Positions 45,761 to 57,398 of a stretch of 64,000 nt of DNA are shown piece by piece (the stretch's first letter is position 1; each line of letters opens with the position of its first letter). The notes under the pieces are model-generated. The model did not search any database, was not told the DNA's origin, and saw nothing but the letters and a program-made list of their open reading frames with translations. Made by a program: the position numbers and the translations under genes. The stretch is from Dromiciops gliroides (Eukaryota; Chordata; Mammalia; Microbiotheria; Microbiotheriidae): positions 266,056,441 to 266,120,440 of the forward strand of contig NC_057862.1 of assembly GCF_019393635.1 (NCBI RefSeq). Direction: 5' to 3'.

Positions 45761-47402
45761 TGTATGTCTTTCCCAGCAGAAATAATTGGCAGAATACAAA
45801 AATTTGAGTCCACAGTGACAAATATCACCAAAGAAAAAAGAAAGGATAACTGAGAATGAAAATACATGGAAATTAAAGAAATCTGAAAGAAAAGAACCAA
45901 AAAATTATGATCTTTGTACCAGTAAAACATACTGTCATACTGTGGACAAATGAAAGATTATAGGTTTCCTAGAAAAACCTGAATACCATAGTGTAAGAAA
46001 TTCTAGAAGAAAACTATTCAGAACTTCTGAATGCAGAAAAGAAATAGAAAGAATTCACAGATTGCCTTTAAAGGGGAAAAAAAACCCAAACAAAACAAAA
46101 CCCTAAGCTGCAAACTCCAAGACAAATTAGGTAAGTTTAATATTTCCATTGAGAACAAATTCTTCAATCAACCAAATCAGATTCAATTTTAAAAAACCAC
46201 CCTCAACATCAGGTACAAAGGAAAGGAAACTGAAGTAATTTAAACTAAGTAGAAAGAAGCAGCTGGAGGGAACAGAATAATGTTCATCAAAGAGCAATGG
46301 GAGCTCAAGACGTAGTTCAAGGTTATCTGTCAGGCAGATCTGAGCCTAATCATAAATGAAAAGAAGCTTGAGAAATAAAATTGAAAAGAAGTGTTTGAAA
46401 CATTCCTAGAAAGACAGACTCGAAGAGATTAATTTGTTTCTCAGACCTCCCCCTCTAACCCATCCCCCAACCCCCATGACAACAGAAATCCAAGGTCAAC
46501 TAAATATAGCAACCAAAGACAATAACAAAATAATAACCAAGACACTATTATGTAACTTCTTCCTAAATCATGATAAGGAGACAAGAATGAAAGTAGAAGT
46601 TAAATAGAAGGGTTGGAGGAGAATCAGACCTGAGATATTGTAAACGAAATCTCACAACAGACTACCTATAAGTGAATCAGATTTTTTTTTTGGCAAAAAT
46701 CAGAGGGTGCATAAAGGGAGAAGGGGAAAAAGACAAAAGGGAAATATGTAATATCCTCTAATCAAGTATAAGACCTACAATGGTAAGAAAATTACTCCTG
46801 TAGTCTTTCAGGAAGAAGAGTGTTTTACATGAGAATGGGCAAGAGAAGGCAAAGGGAGAGATTGAAAAAGGAGGAAAGAAAAGGAAAAATCATATCTTAG
46901 AAGAGAGCAGAGGTACCACCGAATGCTACAGTTGGGAGAGGAGGGGAAGTTTATAAAGGAATATGGGGAACATATGTACTGTAGATATTTGGTGCTTAAA
47001 GAAACCATTATCATACTTTATGAAAAGGGGAAATGTGAGTTCCAGGGGTGCAAGTGATAACCAGAAGAATGGGAAAGCATAGACTCTGGAAGGAGATTTT
47101 GAGGTAAATGGGGGGGGAAAAGTGACTGAGGTGGCATGGTAAAGGTCAAGGCTATAGGAAACTTCCTACTGTTGAACAATCTATTGCAATAGCTATTTCT
47201 AAGTGAGACCCAACAGGAAAAAAAAGGGGGAGGGATATAGGTCCAAGATGCAACACAACAATAGCAGAAATTGTTTAGAAGAGAAAACATGAAGGTTAAA
47301 GAAATGCTAAATAAGTATAGGAGTCATGAATCAAAGAATAAAACACTACACTAGACAGAAAGGGAAGATAAATTATTTAAAAGGAATGAAGGAGGGGTGG
47401 GG

Positions 47403-47545
47403 CAGCTAGGTGGCACAGTGGATGGAACACGGCCCTGGAGTCAAGAGGACCTAAGTTCAAATCCCGCCTCAGACACTTAACACTTACTAGCTCTGTGACC
47501 CTGGCAAGTCACTTAACCCCAATTGCCTCACCAAAAAAATAAAAG
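47403..47545 (+). mobile_element. Marsupial SINE
   Basis: GGGGCAGCTAGGTGGCACAG head. Target copies AAAAGGAATGAAGGA and AAAAGGAACGAAGGA lie before and after. Confidence 0.93.
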
Positions 47546-47605
47546 GAACGAAGGAAAGATCTTTTTAAAGAAAGAGGCACAGAGAATTTAAAAGCTTATG
47601 AGCAG

Positions 47606-47752
47606 GGGGGGCGGCTAGGTGGAGCAGTGGATAAAGCACGGACCCTGGATTCAGGAGTACCTGAGTTCAAATCCGGCCTCAGACACTTGACACTAGCTAT
47701 ATGACCCTGGGCAAGTCACTTAACCCCCATTGCCCCACCAAAAAAAAAAACA
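47606..47752 (+). mobile_element. Marsupial SINE
   Basis: GGGGGGCGGCTAGGTGGAGC head. CTTATGAGCA is present on both sides as target duplication. Confidence 0.93.
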
Positions 47753-48339
47753 AAAACTTATGAGCAAATTGAAGGAGAGAAGAGGAAGGGGGTTGCTTAC
47801 TAAGAGGGAAAAAAGGAAAGAAATAACTAGATAAAAAGCAAGAAAGGAAAAGGAAACAGTAACACTAGTGAAAGTGGTAACAAGTGGCATGGAGAAGAAA
47901 GCTGCTGGGAATAAATTCAGCTAAAATAACTGAAGAGGCAGTTTACAAAGAAAGGAAAAAAAATAGCAAAGGAGGTGACCAATATTAGAGACAAATGGAG
48001 GAAAGTAAAAACCTAACTTATAACTTTAACTGTGAATGTTTTACAAAAAATTGACCATGAATACAAGGACACAGAAATAATGGAAACAATAATCATACAT
48101 ATATAATCCATATCTGATTGCTTGCTGCCTCAGGAACTGGGAAGAGGAGGGAGGGAAGGAGGGATAAAAATTGGAACCCAGAACTATAAATAAAAATGCT
48201 TATTACATTAAAAACAAAAGTAAAAAAGTTTTGCACAAATAAAAGAAAAAGAATAATGCAGGCAAATAATAGAAGGCTGAAACGGTAAATGCATGCTTTA
48301 ATCAGTTCAAGGACCACAAACAAAAAATACAGACCCAAA

Positions 48340-48840
48340 TGGAAACTTAATGACAAAATCCTAAATGAGTGGCTAGAAGAACAACCATAGAAACAATAAT
48401 TATGTCAAAGAAAATGATAATGTTGATTATATAAGATTCCAAAATATTTGGGATACAACTAAGCAGTCTTGAAGGGGAAAAAATCTCCCTAAAAGTATGC
48501 ATTAACAAAATAGAAAAGGAGAGTTATTGGTGAAATGAATGTGCAGTTAAGAAAATAAGAAAATCAATATATAGACCTTCTTAAAATGAGCATGAGAGGA
48601 GATATTAGAAATTAGAAAAGAAATGGATAAAACATAACCCCACCTCCTAAAAAACTAGAGGTATTAAATTAAATAATAAAATTGATAGACTTATAACCCA
48701 TCTAATTAAGAGAACCAAAAAATAATTCTATGAGTAAAATTATTTATCCAAGAAATTATTCATTATAATCGAGTGGCATTTATGCCAGGGATGCAAGGAT
48801 ATACATACATACTTACATACATATGTATGTAATGAATACA
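48340..48840 (+). mobile_element. L1 ORF2 fragment
   Basis: Purine-rich strand with ORF2-like broken frames. GGCATTTATGCCAGGGATGC corresponds to the conserved 'FMPGM' block of L1 reverse transcriptase. Confidence 0.6.
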
Positions 48841-49230
48841 GAACTATAAATGGAAAAAACCCCAGATACATACACATTCTTCATTTCTTTAATAGGCATT
48901 TTATAATTGAATCAATACAAGTCTTTCGTAGACTAATCACAAGTAAATGTTGCAAAATTACAAAGAAGCAGCATAGCTCAAAAGAAGAGCTATGAGAAAA
49001 TACTCCTATCATTTTGCAGAGGTACACAAATGTACATTATACATGTTATCAGAGTTTTTCATCTTTGAAAAGATTTTTCTCTTCTGTCTTTGCAAAGTAC
49101 TTTTAAAAATATATAAAAATAAAAAAAATAAAAAAAATATATATATATAAGATGACAGAGGCTTAGAGGAAGGGATGCTAGGGAAAATTGGTGATGTAAA
49201 AAAAAAGACAAATCAAAACTTATTTAAGAA
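48841..49230. other. AT-rich spacer with (TA)n
   Basis: An ATATATATAT run lies near 49135-49150. No gene. Confidence 0.4.
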
Positions 49231-49234
49231 TTTC

Positions 49235-49835
49235 TTTTAGACCTATTTATACAAAAATATTTCTAGCTGCTTTTTTTGTGGCGGCTAAAAATTGAAATCA
49301 AAGGAATGCCCATCAATTGGGGAATGGCTAAACAAGCTGTGGTATATGATGGTGATGGAATATTATTGTACTATAAGAAATGACAAGCAGGATGACTTCA
49401 GAAAGGCCTGGAAAGACCTGTATGAAAGGATGTATAGTGAAGTGAGCAGAACCAAGAGAACATTGTACACAGAGACAGCAATATTGTTTGATGAGGAACT
49501 GTGAATGACTTGACTTTTCTCAACAATACAATGATCCAAGACAATCCTAAAGGACTATTGGTGAAACATACTATCCACATCCAAAGAAAGAACTGATATT
49601 GAACTGAACGGTTATTTTTCACTTTCTTTCATCTTTTTTCTTTTAATCAAGTTTTCTTGTACAAAATGACAAATATGGTAATACTTTGCATAATCGTACA
49701 TGTATAACCCATATCTGATTGCTTGCCACCTCAGGGAGGAGAGAGGAGAGGGAAGGAAGGAAGCATAAAAATTGGAACCCAAAACTATAAATAAAAATGT
49801 TTATTACATTAAAAGAATTTTCTTTAATTAAAAAA
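49235..49835 (+). mobile_element. L1 3' end, well preserved
   Basis: GTGGCGGCTAAAAATTGAAA, CCCATCAATTGGGGAATGGC, GAACATTGTACACAGAGACA, CAATGATCCAAGACAATCCT, CTCAGGGAGGAGAGAGGAGA and TATAAATAAAAATGTTTATT with a poly(A) tail. It serves as a reference for the other 3' ends. Confidence 0.95.
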
Positions 49836-50574
49836 AAAAAACCCTCAAATCACAATTAAGTCTTTACATTGGGAAGATTGGGCTCGTAATGAGAACACTT
49901 TGGAAGTGAAATTCATGTATAGGATGCACTTGTGATAAAGGGATAGTAACTCACTATTCCTGGTGCTTTATGTCCAGAAAGTCCTTTCTTGAATTCCATA
50001 CATTTTTTTCTGATACAAGGGGCCATGCTTTTTTTAAGTTGTTCCTATCCTTAAGTGACTTTCTTTCCATATCAGTTTGTTCTTAGTGTGTGACTTTGTT
50101 CCTGCCTCCATATGTAATATGAACCTCTGAGTTAGTCCAGCTGGATTGTCTGCTACTGATCTAGTCTCATTGGTGACTTGATAAGGAGAGAAGAGAAGAG
50201 AGCAGAGGGGAGGGGATTCACCAAAGAGTGATTCCATCTCAAACTCCAGAAATGTAATCTCTAGCTCCTAAAATAAGAATCCTTCACCTGGAGAAGCCGA
50301 ATTTCATGATGTTTTTTGGTGGTTTACAGTTTCCAGGAAGTAATCTATACTACTTTTCTTTTTTAACTCTGGACCCAGTTTGTTGTTACCCTCTGATGTA
50401 GTGGTAGACAAATTCTATATTTTATTGATCCAAGTCTGGGCAATAAACATTCTTCATCTTATTTGGTGGTCATTTTTTTAATTGGTTAGTTCTTTAAGTG
50501 CAGAGCTTTTCAAGGAAATTTTGCACTATTTCAAGATTTGATGAAACCCGTACAGTGGTTTGTTTGTTTTTTTG
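49836..50574. other. Unassigned region
   Basis: No gene or clear repeat. Confidence 0.4.
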
Positions 50575-51035
50575 AATCATAAAAATATTTTGTTATTTTC
50601 TAGTTACATGAAGAGATAGTTTTCAACATTTGTTTTTATAAGATTTCTAGTTCCAAATTTTTCTCCTTCCCTCCCCAAGACAGCAAGCAATCTTATATAG
50701 GTTATATGTGTACAGTCACATTAAACATATTTCTACATTAGTCACGTTGTGAAAGAAGAATCAGAAGAAAAGGGAAAAACCTCAAAAAAGAAATAGAAAT
50801 AGTATGGTTCAATCTGTATCTATATTCCAGTTTTTTTTTTCCAGATTTGGAGAGCATTTTTCCATTATGAGTCCTTTGGAATTATCTTGGACCATTGTAT
50901 TTCTGAGAAGAGTCAAGTCTATCGCAGTTGACACAATGTTGTTATTACTGTGTACAGTATTCTCCTGGTTCTGCTCACTTCACTTAGCGTCAGTCCACTT
51001 AAGTCTTTCCAGGTTTTTCTGAAATTCGTCTGCTC
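50575..51035 (-). mobile_element. L1 3' end, minus strand
   Basis: CCAAGACAGCAAGCAATCTT, CATTATGAGTCCTTTGGAAT, TACAGTATTCTCCTGGTTCT and CTTTCCAGGTTTTTCTGAAA. Confidence 0.9.
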
Positions 51036-51044
51036 CTTGTTTCT

Positions 51045-51109
51045 TTTTTGGGGGGGGGGGGACAATGAGGGTTAAATGACTTGCCTAGGGTCACACAGCT
51101 AGTAAGTGT
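51045..51109 (-). mobile_element. SINE fragment, minus, cut at 51109
   Basis: GGGGGGACAATGAGGGTTAA to GTCACACAGCTAGTAAGTG, then an abrupt change to the LTR-like block. The 5' half of the SINE does not reappear nearby. Confidence 0.8.
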
Positions 51110-51600
51110 TGTAGGTGTTAGCTAGGCGGCTCACCACAATATTGGAGCAAGGAAGGAAACCAACAGCCTCCTTCAAAAACAAAACAGGGTTTATTAACAA
51201 GAATGAACTTAAAAACACAAGCAAAATCAGTAGAATTAAGGAAAAGGAAAAAAAAGAATGGGGGAAGGGAAACAATACAACCTGAATCACACCACTGCCC
51301 AGGGCTCAGCAGAACACAGGCCATATCCTGCCTTTTTCCAGCTCCATGCCAGAATGGCGAAATTCCTCCCTTCTCCTTCCCTGCAGACCCCAGGCTGTCT
51401 ACCCACAGCCCAAAGCTGACAGTAACGTGACTGCCCTCACTGGGCTTCCAGTCATTATAATTTTGCCAGGCCCATGTAGGCGAGTGGTGATGATGTGAGC
51501 CGCCAGTGCCATGGCAACCACTACAACCAATGGGTGGAGCACCATGCCTGAGCCCCAAGCCAATGTGCTCCCTGGGGTTTTAAAAATTCAAGCCAAAAGA
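51110..51600 (-). mobile_element. Probable LTR fragment, minus strand
   Basis: On the minus strand: GC-richer upstream part with CCATTGGTTG (a CAAT-type box, about 51530), a possible TTTTAAAACC TATA-like box (about 51580), and an AATAAA polyadenylation signal at about 51189-51194 (TTTATT on plus). The left edge reads TGTAGGTGTT after the cut SINE. Open frames here in both directions overlap and are probably chance in GC-rich DNA. No target duplication was found. Confidence 0.4.
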
Positions 51601-52005
51601 TGGGGTCATAAAAACCTCAAATCACAATTTTTAGGTAGACTGATTGGTATGGCAGAAACCAGTACAGTGTTATTCATAAACAGAAACATCTGGAGGAGCT
51701 TACCATGCCCAGAGAATTATTTTTCAACTTATATTGTATGTTGTATCTATCACTTTGTTTTCTGTATGACCTGATATTTATCTTACAGTAGGTCCTTGAA
51801 AAATTCTTGGCTCAGATGGTGGGAAGTGATGAAGATCCTTAAAGTCAGCATTTTGCAGTATATAATCAAATTATTTTTCTTAGTCAGCAAACAACAGACA
51901 CAGTAGGATCTTATATCTGCTCTATAGTCTAATCAGTTAAAAATTGGTAAAATTATGTGGTCCATTATAGAATTTTCTTTTTGTGAAAGTCTACTTAAGT
52001 AGTCA
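51601..52005. other. Unassigned region
   Basis: No feature recognised. Confidence 0.35.
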
Positions 52006-52009
52006 CATA

Positions 52010-53000
52010 GAGTCAGTAAACATTTATTAAGTTTCTATTATTTGCCAGGCACTGGGGATGCAAAAAAAATTTTTAAAGAATCCTTGCTTTCAAGGAACTC
52101 ACAGTCCAGTGGGTGGAGGTGCGGGTGGGGACAACATGGAAACAACTGAATACAAGCAAGCTTTATACAGGATTAACTTGATGGAGAGAAGGTTCTAGAC
52201 TAGAAACAAAGGAGATCAGGAAAGGTTTCAGAGAAAAGGTAATATTTTAGCTGAGACTTAAAGGAAGCCAAAGATGAGGAAGGAAAACATTCCAAGCATG
52301 AGGGAGGGCAAGTGAAAATGCCCAGTTGGGATGTAGCGTGTCCTGTTTGATAAACAGTAAGGAGGTTGACGTCATTGGATGGCAAAGTACATAGAGGGAT
52401 ATAAGATGTAAGAAAACTAGAAATATGTGTGCATTGGGCAGGTAATGAAGGACTTTGAATATGAAACAGGATTTTATATTTAGTCTAGAGGTATCCCCTG
52501 CAGTTTATTAAGTAGGTAAGTGATGTGGTTACCCACTTTTTCATTTCAGGAAGATCACTTTGACAATTGAATAGAAGATAGATTAAAAGGGAGAGACTTC
52601 TATCAGGGAGACCATCCAGCAGGCTACTGCAATAATAGCACAGGTGTGAGAAGTAATGAGGACATCAGGGTGGTGGTAGTTGCAGAGCAGAGAAGGAAGT
52701 GTATTTGATAGTGTTACAAAGGTCAGATCCACTAACCATGGGACAGTCGGCTTTAACAAGTGATTGACTGTCATGGGGTAAGAGAGAGTGTGAGGAATTA
52801 AGGATGACACCTAGATTTTGAGCCTGAGTTTTTGGGAGGATGGTGGTACCCTTCACAATAATAGAAAAGTTTGGAGGGGGTTAGGGTTTAGAGGCAAAGA
52901 TAATGAGTTTGATTTTGGATGTGTTGAATTTAAGATTTCTATAGGACTTCCAGTTTGGGATGTCCAGTAGGCAGTAGGTGATTGTCTTGGAGTAGTCACC
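52010..53000 (-). mobile_element. L2 LINE, minus strand
   Basis: The plus strand shows the reverse complement of an L2 3' half: GTAAACATTTATTAAGTTTC, CCAGGCACTGGGGATGCAAA, CAAGGAACTCACAGTCCAGT, GGAAGATCACTTTGACAATT, CAGGCTACTGCAATAATAGC and GATGACACCTAGATTTTGAG. Confidence 0.85.
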
Positions 53001-53136
53001 TACAAATTACCTACAATGCACTTGATTTATGTGTACATGACTTTCATAGTTTGGAGAGTAGGCATATCTGTCAATAATTGTTTTTAATCACCTTTTTGTT
53101 ATTAATAAGGTCTTATTTTTTAAAAATAAGCTTAAG

Positions 53137-53277
53137 AGGGGGCAGCTAGGTGGTGCAGTGGATAAAGCACCGGCCCTAGATTCAGGAAGACCTGAGTTCA
53201 AATCCAGCTTCAGACACTTGACACTTACTAGCTGTGTGACCCTGGACAAGTCACTTAACCCTTATTGCCCCATTAAA
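53137..53277 (+). mobile_element. Marsupial SINE
   Basis: GGGGGCAGCTAGGTGGTGCA. Target duplication AAAAATAAGCTTAAGA before 53137 and after about 53276. Confidence 0.95.
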
Positions 53278-53469
53278 AAAATAAGCTTAAGAATGAAAAA
53301 TGGATTCCTTGTGTTCCCTATTCTACTTTCTCTCTATAACTTGTGTGCATCTTTTCAGATGCTTTACTGATGTTTAAAAGAAGAAGTAGAACCCCTACCT
53401 TTACAAGTAGTGTATCTGTATGGACAAGCAAAACAAAGCAACCTTTTGGCTATCTGTGAGAATACATGT

Positions 53470-55020
53470 CTGGTTTTGTACCTGTAGTCTATCACTTATG
53501 CACAAGGCTAGAATGTATGTTTAGTTCTTACCCTTTTGAAGTCACATTTGGTCTAAGATTTAGTTCTTGGAAATTATTTTTGGTTGTTATTGTATATTGT
53601 TATCCTTTACCTTCTTACTTTTCTGAACATACCATATTCATTTATAAAATTCTGTACAGCATAATTTCATTAGTCACAAAGCACAATTTATTTAGCCTTT
53701 CTCCAATTGATGGAGACTTCTCCCATCCCCCACCCCCAGATTTTTGCTAGAATGGAAAGTTCTAATAAATATTCTTATGCGTAGGGAACCTTTCTCTCTG
53801 TCTTTGATTTCAGTGAGTATGAGTCTAATCTCTGGATCAAAGAGTTGGCACTATTTAGTCAACGTTTTGTTCTAATTCCAAATTGTTTTTAAAATGGTTG
53901 AACCAATATACAACTGCACCAACAATATACTATTATGCTTTTATAACCAAATCCATCCAAAAATTTCTGGTTTTGTCATCTTTGCTAATCTGATTAGTAT
54001 AAGGTAGTTCTTTTCATTTGCATTTCTCTCATAGCAAATCATAATTGGTACCTAATATAATCTATATTTTTTGAGAAATAAAAGTATGTATCTTTTGACT
54101 ACTTATCTTACTTTTATGGTTACTCTTATGTGTCTATGAATTATTTATATATCCTGGATATTAGAACTTATTTTAGCTTTATTTTGTTTATGAAAAAGCT
54201 GTTTTTTATGTAAAAGTATATTGTAATAGATAGTATAAGATTTTGGCATAAACCTAATTTCTGTTAGACTAATTTCTATTTTGCCTTGAAGTTTTTGACA
54301 AATAGTTATTTACCACAGTGGTTCATGTTCTTGGTTTTACTGAACATTATGTTACTGTGTTTGCTTTTGGGTCTTATTTACCCAGGCTGTTCTATTGATC
54401 AACATTTCTAATTTTTAACCAGTACCAAATAGTTTTGAAGATTGTTGCTTTGTAGTATAGTTTAAAATCTGGTCCTGCTACTTTTTTTTCTCTTGAAATT
54501 GTTCCTCCAGATTAATTTAGTAATGCTTTATCCAGATAATTTCATTATGATTTTGTTTTGGCAGTTTGATTGATATGGCAATAAATATCTAACTTAATTT
54601 AGATAGTATCTCCATTTTTATTATGTTAGCATGGCTTAAATGTTAATAGTTAATATCTTTCCAATTAAGTCCTCTATTTCTGTAAAAAGTATTTTGTTAT
54701 TATATATACATATGTGGGTATAGTGTTCTGAGTATATATTTTTATTCTTCTAGATATTTTATACATTCTGCATTTCCTTTGAACCTGATTTTTTCTATCA
54801 CTTCCTGCTATTAAAAATAATATACAGAAAGGCTGATTATTTTTTGTGGGTTTACTTTATATCCTGCCACTGTACTGGCATTTCAGTGAATATTTGAATG
54901 AGTTGATGATTTTATTTCCACTTAGCCTTACTTTCTCAATTTCTTTTTCAATTTCTTGTAATAGGTAGTATTTCTAGAACTATATTAAACAGTAGCTTTG
55001 GATAATCTTGCAGTACTCCT
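53470..55020 (-). mobile_element. Old L1 ORF2 and 3' fragments, minus strand
   Basis: CTTTCTCCAATTGATGGAGA, GGATCAAAGAGTTGGCACTA, CAACTGCACCAACAATATAC and CTTTTCATTTGCATTTCTCT are L1 3' segments in reverse; further right is ORF2 interior. More diverged than other copies. Confidence 0.7.
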
Positions 55021-55024
55021 GATC

Positions 55025-55701
55025 TTATTGGAAAGGCCATTCCCCAATTGACAAGTGATCAAAGGATATGATAAATAGGCAGGTTTCAGAGGAAGAATAT
55101 GAAGCTATCAATAGTCATATAAAAAATGCTCTAAATCACTATTAATTAGAGAAATGCAAATTAGAACTACTCTGAGGTACCCTCTCAGGCTAATCAGATT
55201 GTCTAACATGACAGAAAAGGGGAAATGACAAATGCTAAAGGGGATAAGAGGTTGTGGAAAAATAGGTACACTAATGCACTGTTGTGGAGTTGTGAACTGA
55301 TTCAACCATTCTGGAGAACAATTTGGAACTATGCCCAAAAAGCTATAAAACTGTGCATACCCTTTGAACCAGCAGTGCCACTATTAGCTTTGTATTCCAA
55401 AGAGAACACAAGAAAAAAGAAAAGGACCTATAGGTACAAAAATATTTCAGCAGCTTTTTTTGTGATGGCAAAAAGTTGGAAATTGAGGGAATCAGTCATA
55501 TGACTGTAATGGAATACTATTGTGCCATAAGAAATGATATGTCGGGAATCATCTCAGAAAAACCTAGGAATACTTATATGAACTGATGTAGAATAGAACC
55601 AGGAGAACAACATATGCAGTAACAGTGATTATTATAACAAGGATAAGTGAATGACTTAGGTATTCCAGTCATTATTGTGATCCAAGATAATTCAAAGTAC
55701 T
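55025..55701 (+). mobile_element. L1 3' end, left part (host of the provirus)
   Basis: CATTCCCCAATTGACAAGTG, CTCTGAGGTACCCTCTCAGG, GAACTGATTCAACCATTCTG and GTGATCCAAGATAATTCAAA. It is interrupted at 55701 and resumes at 61968 (CATGATAAAAAA). Confidence 0.9.
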
Positions 55702-56238
55702 TGAGTGGGATGGGAAGTACACCTACTGACCCCTGTAATAGAGACTCGAGGAGAAAGGAGGCCAAAGCACTGATTTTATTTCTTTCGAAAGAAAGGTGCA
55801 CCACACTCACTGGGACAACCAGGAGGTATGACACACCGGGATTAGGAAACCAAGCAGTTTTTATACTCTTTACAGACATCTAATTTGAGCAAAATGCAGT
55901 AATTGGGTTCAGCAATAAATCATTCTCCTGGCATGTTCAGCGATAAGTCTCTCTGGGTTGTTAGCTTATTTTGTAAAATTTTCTGTTTCTGCAACAATGT
56001 ATCATGTCTACATAATGTCTCGGTGCAGATTCTGAAGCAATTTTTAAGTTGATATGCCTATATTTAGAAAAGGGGATAGTAGCTTCCCGTTATTGCCTCT
56101 CTCTAGAGAAAAAACAGAGAGAGAGAGAGAGAAATAGGGGGCTCTAAGGGGCTTTAAGACTTTGAGATCAGATCACTAGGCCGAAGGGGGGGGGCACTTT
56201 CCATCTCAGTGGAGGGTCATATCCCTATGTCCCTCTCA
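55702..56238 (-). repeat. 3' LTR of the provirus
   Basis: Minus-sense ends TGAGAGG and CCACTCA. AATAAA at 55775-55780 and a TATAAA box at 55860-55865, both on minus. A GA microsatellite near 56116-56133 differs in length from the other LTR. Confidence 0.92.
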
Positions 56239-56256
56239 GTCCTCCCTTTTCTAAAG
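56239..56256 (-). other. Polypurine tract of the provirus
   Basis: On minus: TTTAGAAAAGGGAGGAC directly before the TGAGAGG start of the 3' LTR. Confidence 0.7.
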
Positions 56257-56392
56257 ACCAATTTTCTGGTCCATCCTGAATCTGATCTCAGCTGACTGGG
56301 GTTTTTCTAAGAAACATAATTTGTGGTTCCAATCTATAGTCATGACCAATTGCATCTCGGAGACTGTTCGTTGTATGAGGGAAGTTAATAGT

Positions 56393-56749
56393 CTAATAAG
56401 ACGGGGGCCCAGGAAAACCAGGAGTATTATAGCTAGAAGTGGTCCAGCTAAAGGAAGAAGCCAAGGGGTCAGGTTCCCTAAATTCCATGGGATTCCCTGA
56501 CCGGCATATGCTTCTCTTCTCTGTTTTACCCGGTCCCATAACTCCCTTGACCTTGCCCTCCACGATTCCAGTTTGGTTTACATAATAACAACACTCTTTC
56601 CCAAGAAAAAGGCAGGTCCCTCCCTTCTCTGAAGTCAGTAGAGCAACTAGAGCCTTTTGTTGCAGAGGGATGCAGAACCCACAGTATGGGTCCTTTGGTT
56701 CTGATTCTGACTGCAATAATTGGAACAGGACCACCGAGAGATTAACCAA
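56393..56749 (-). pseudogene. env: env transmembrane subunit remnant
   Basis: One open frame of 118 codons. LQQKALVALLTSEKGGTC is the part of gammaretroviral TM that holds the immunosuppressive-like segment. It runs into CLFLGKECC, the C-x6-CC motif that bonds TM to SU. The membrane anchor (PLLAIILLVFLGP) is in another frame of the same stretch, about 56400-56450, so a frameshift separates it from the motif. The fusion peptide and the SU/TM cleavage site are not seen in this frame. It is therefore a broken envelope gene. Confidence 0.8.
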
Positions 56750-56784
56750 ACGCTCTAAGTTGGCCTCGGGTCAGTTATGCGCCT

Positions 56785-57153
56785 TCAGTCCTGTAGCCCT
56801 GTCAGGTTAATCTTATACTGGGGCCCTTCCTCAAATTTCTTAATTTTGGCAATTATTTGATTCTGGCAGTCTCTCACATACTTCTCCCGGGCCTGATCCT
56901 GGAGCCCTCCCCCATCACTCATGCCCCATTGCCCAGTGTAGTGGAGGCAGTCAAACTTATTAATTCGGGTCTGGGTCGCAGGGTGAAAACAACCTATCCC
57001 TCTGACCCTTTTTACCCTGTGATATCTCCTATTCCCATGTTTACAAGTAGAACTCTGTTGGTAGCACGCTTTGGGCATATAGGAGTAGGCCACAAAAGCC
57101 ACGCCCCCCCATATATCACTCCTGGCAATCATCACACTCTCCCGCAACTGCAA
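56785..57153 (-). pseudogene. env: env surface subunit remnant
   Basis: A 122-codon cysteine-containing open stretch between the envelope leader and TM, in a third frame. Position, cysteines and an NLT glycosylation site fit an SU amino-terminal part, with most of the rest of SU deleted before TM. Sequence similarity alone would not identify it; the call rests on context. Confidence 0.55.
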
Positions 57154-57398
57154 CTGCCCCTTTGATCTCCCAAAAGGCTATTAACAAGTATAGAGTCCAT
57201 TTCATGTTGGTTCTTGTTCCGAGGATCTTGGGAATTGCAGTCTACTTCAGATGTCGGCTTCTTCTCGTCCTGGTCTGGGAAGGTATCCAAAGGGGGTCCT
57301 CCTGTAATGAACCAGGTCCAGGTTCGGGTACTGCGGTCAGTGTGCAGGCAACAGATGACAAAAATTATCAAAATACCCTTCTTGATTTGGAGTAGCAC
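57132..57398 (-). pseudogene. env: env leader and SU start
   Basis: An 88-codon frame beginning with a hydrophobic signal-like stretch (GILIIFVICCLHT), then a TWTWFITGGPP segment like the mature start of a gamma-type SU. It overlaps the end of the pol frame, as env does with pol in these viruses, but ends in a stop before the next SU piece. Confidence 0.6.

Larger units (their letters stand above)
45780..48240 (+). mobile_element. Decayed L1 ORF1-to-3' region, plus strand
   Basis: The strand is strongly A/purine-rich, as in an L1 sense strand. 45890-46130 looks like ORF1 RNA-binding domain (AIIGFLEKP-like) with stops and frameshifts. 48100-48235 is an L1 3' terminus (CATATCTGATTGCTTGCTGC, TATAAATAAAAATGCTTATT). 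The middle is less certain. Two SINEs are inserted. Confidence 0.55.

Noticed and set aside
51118-51558. 146-codon minus-strand frame
   Set aside because: Lies in the LTR-like GC-rich block, overlaps open frames on the other strand, and has no recognisable domain.
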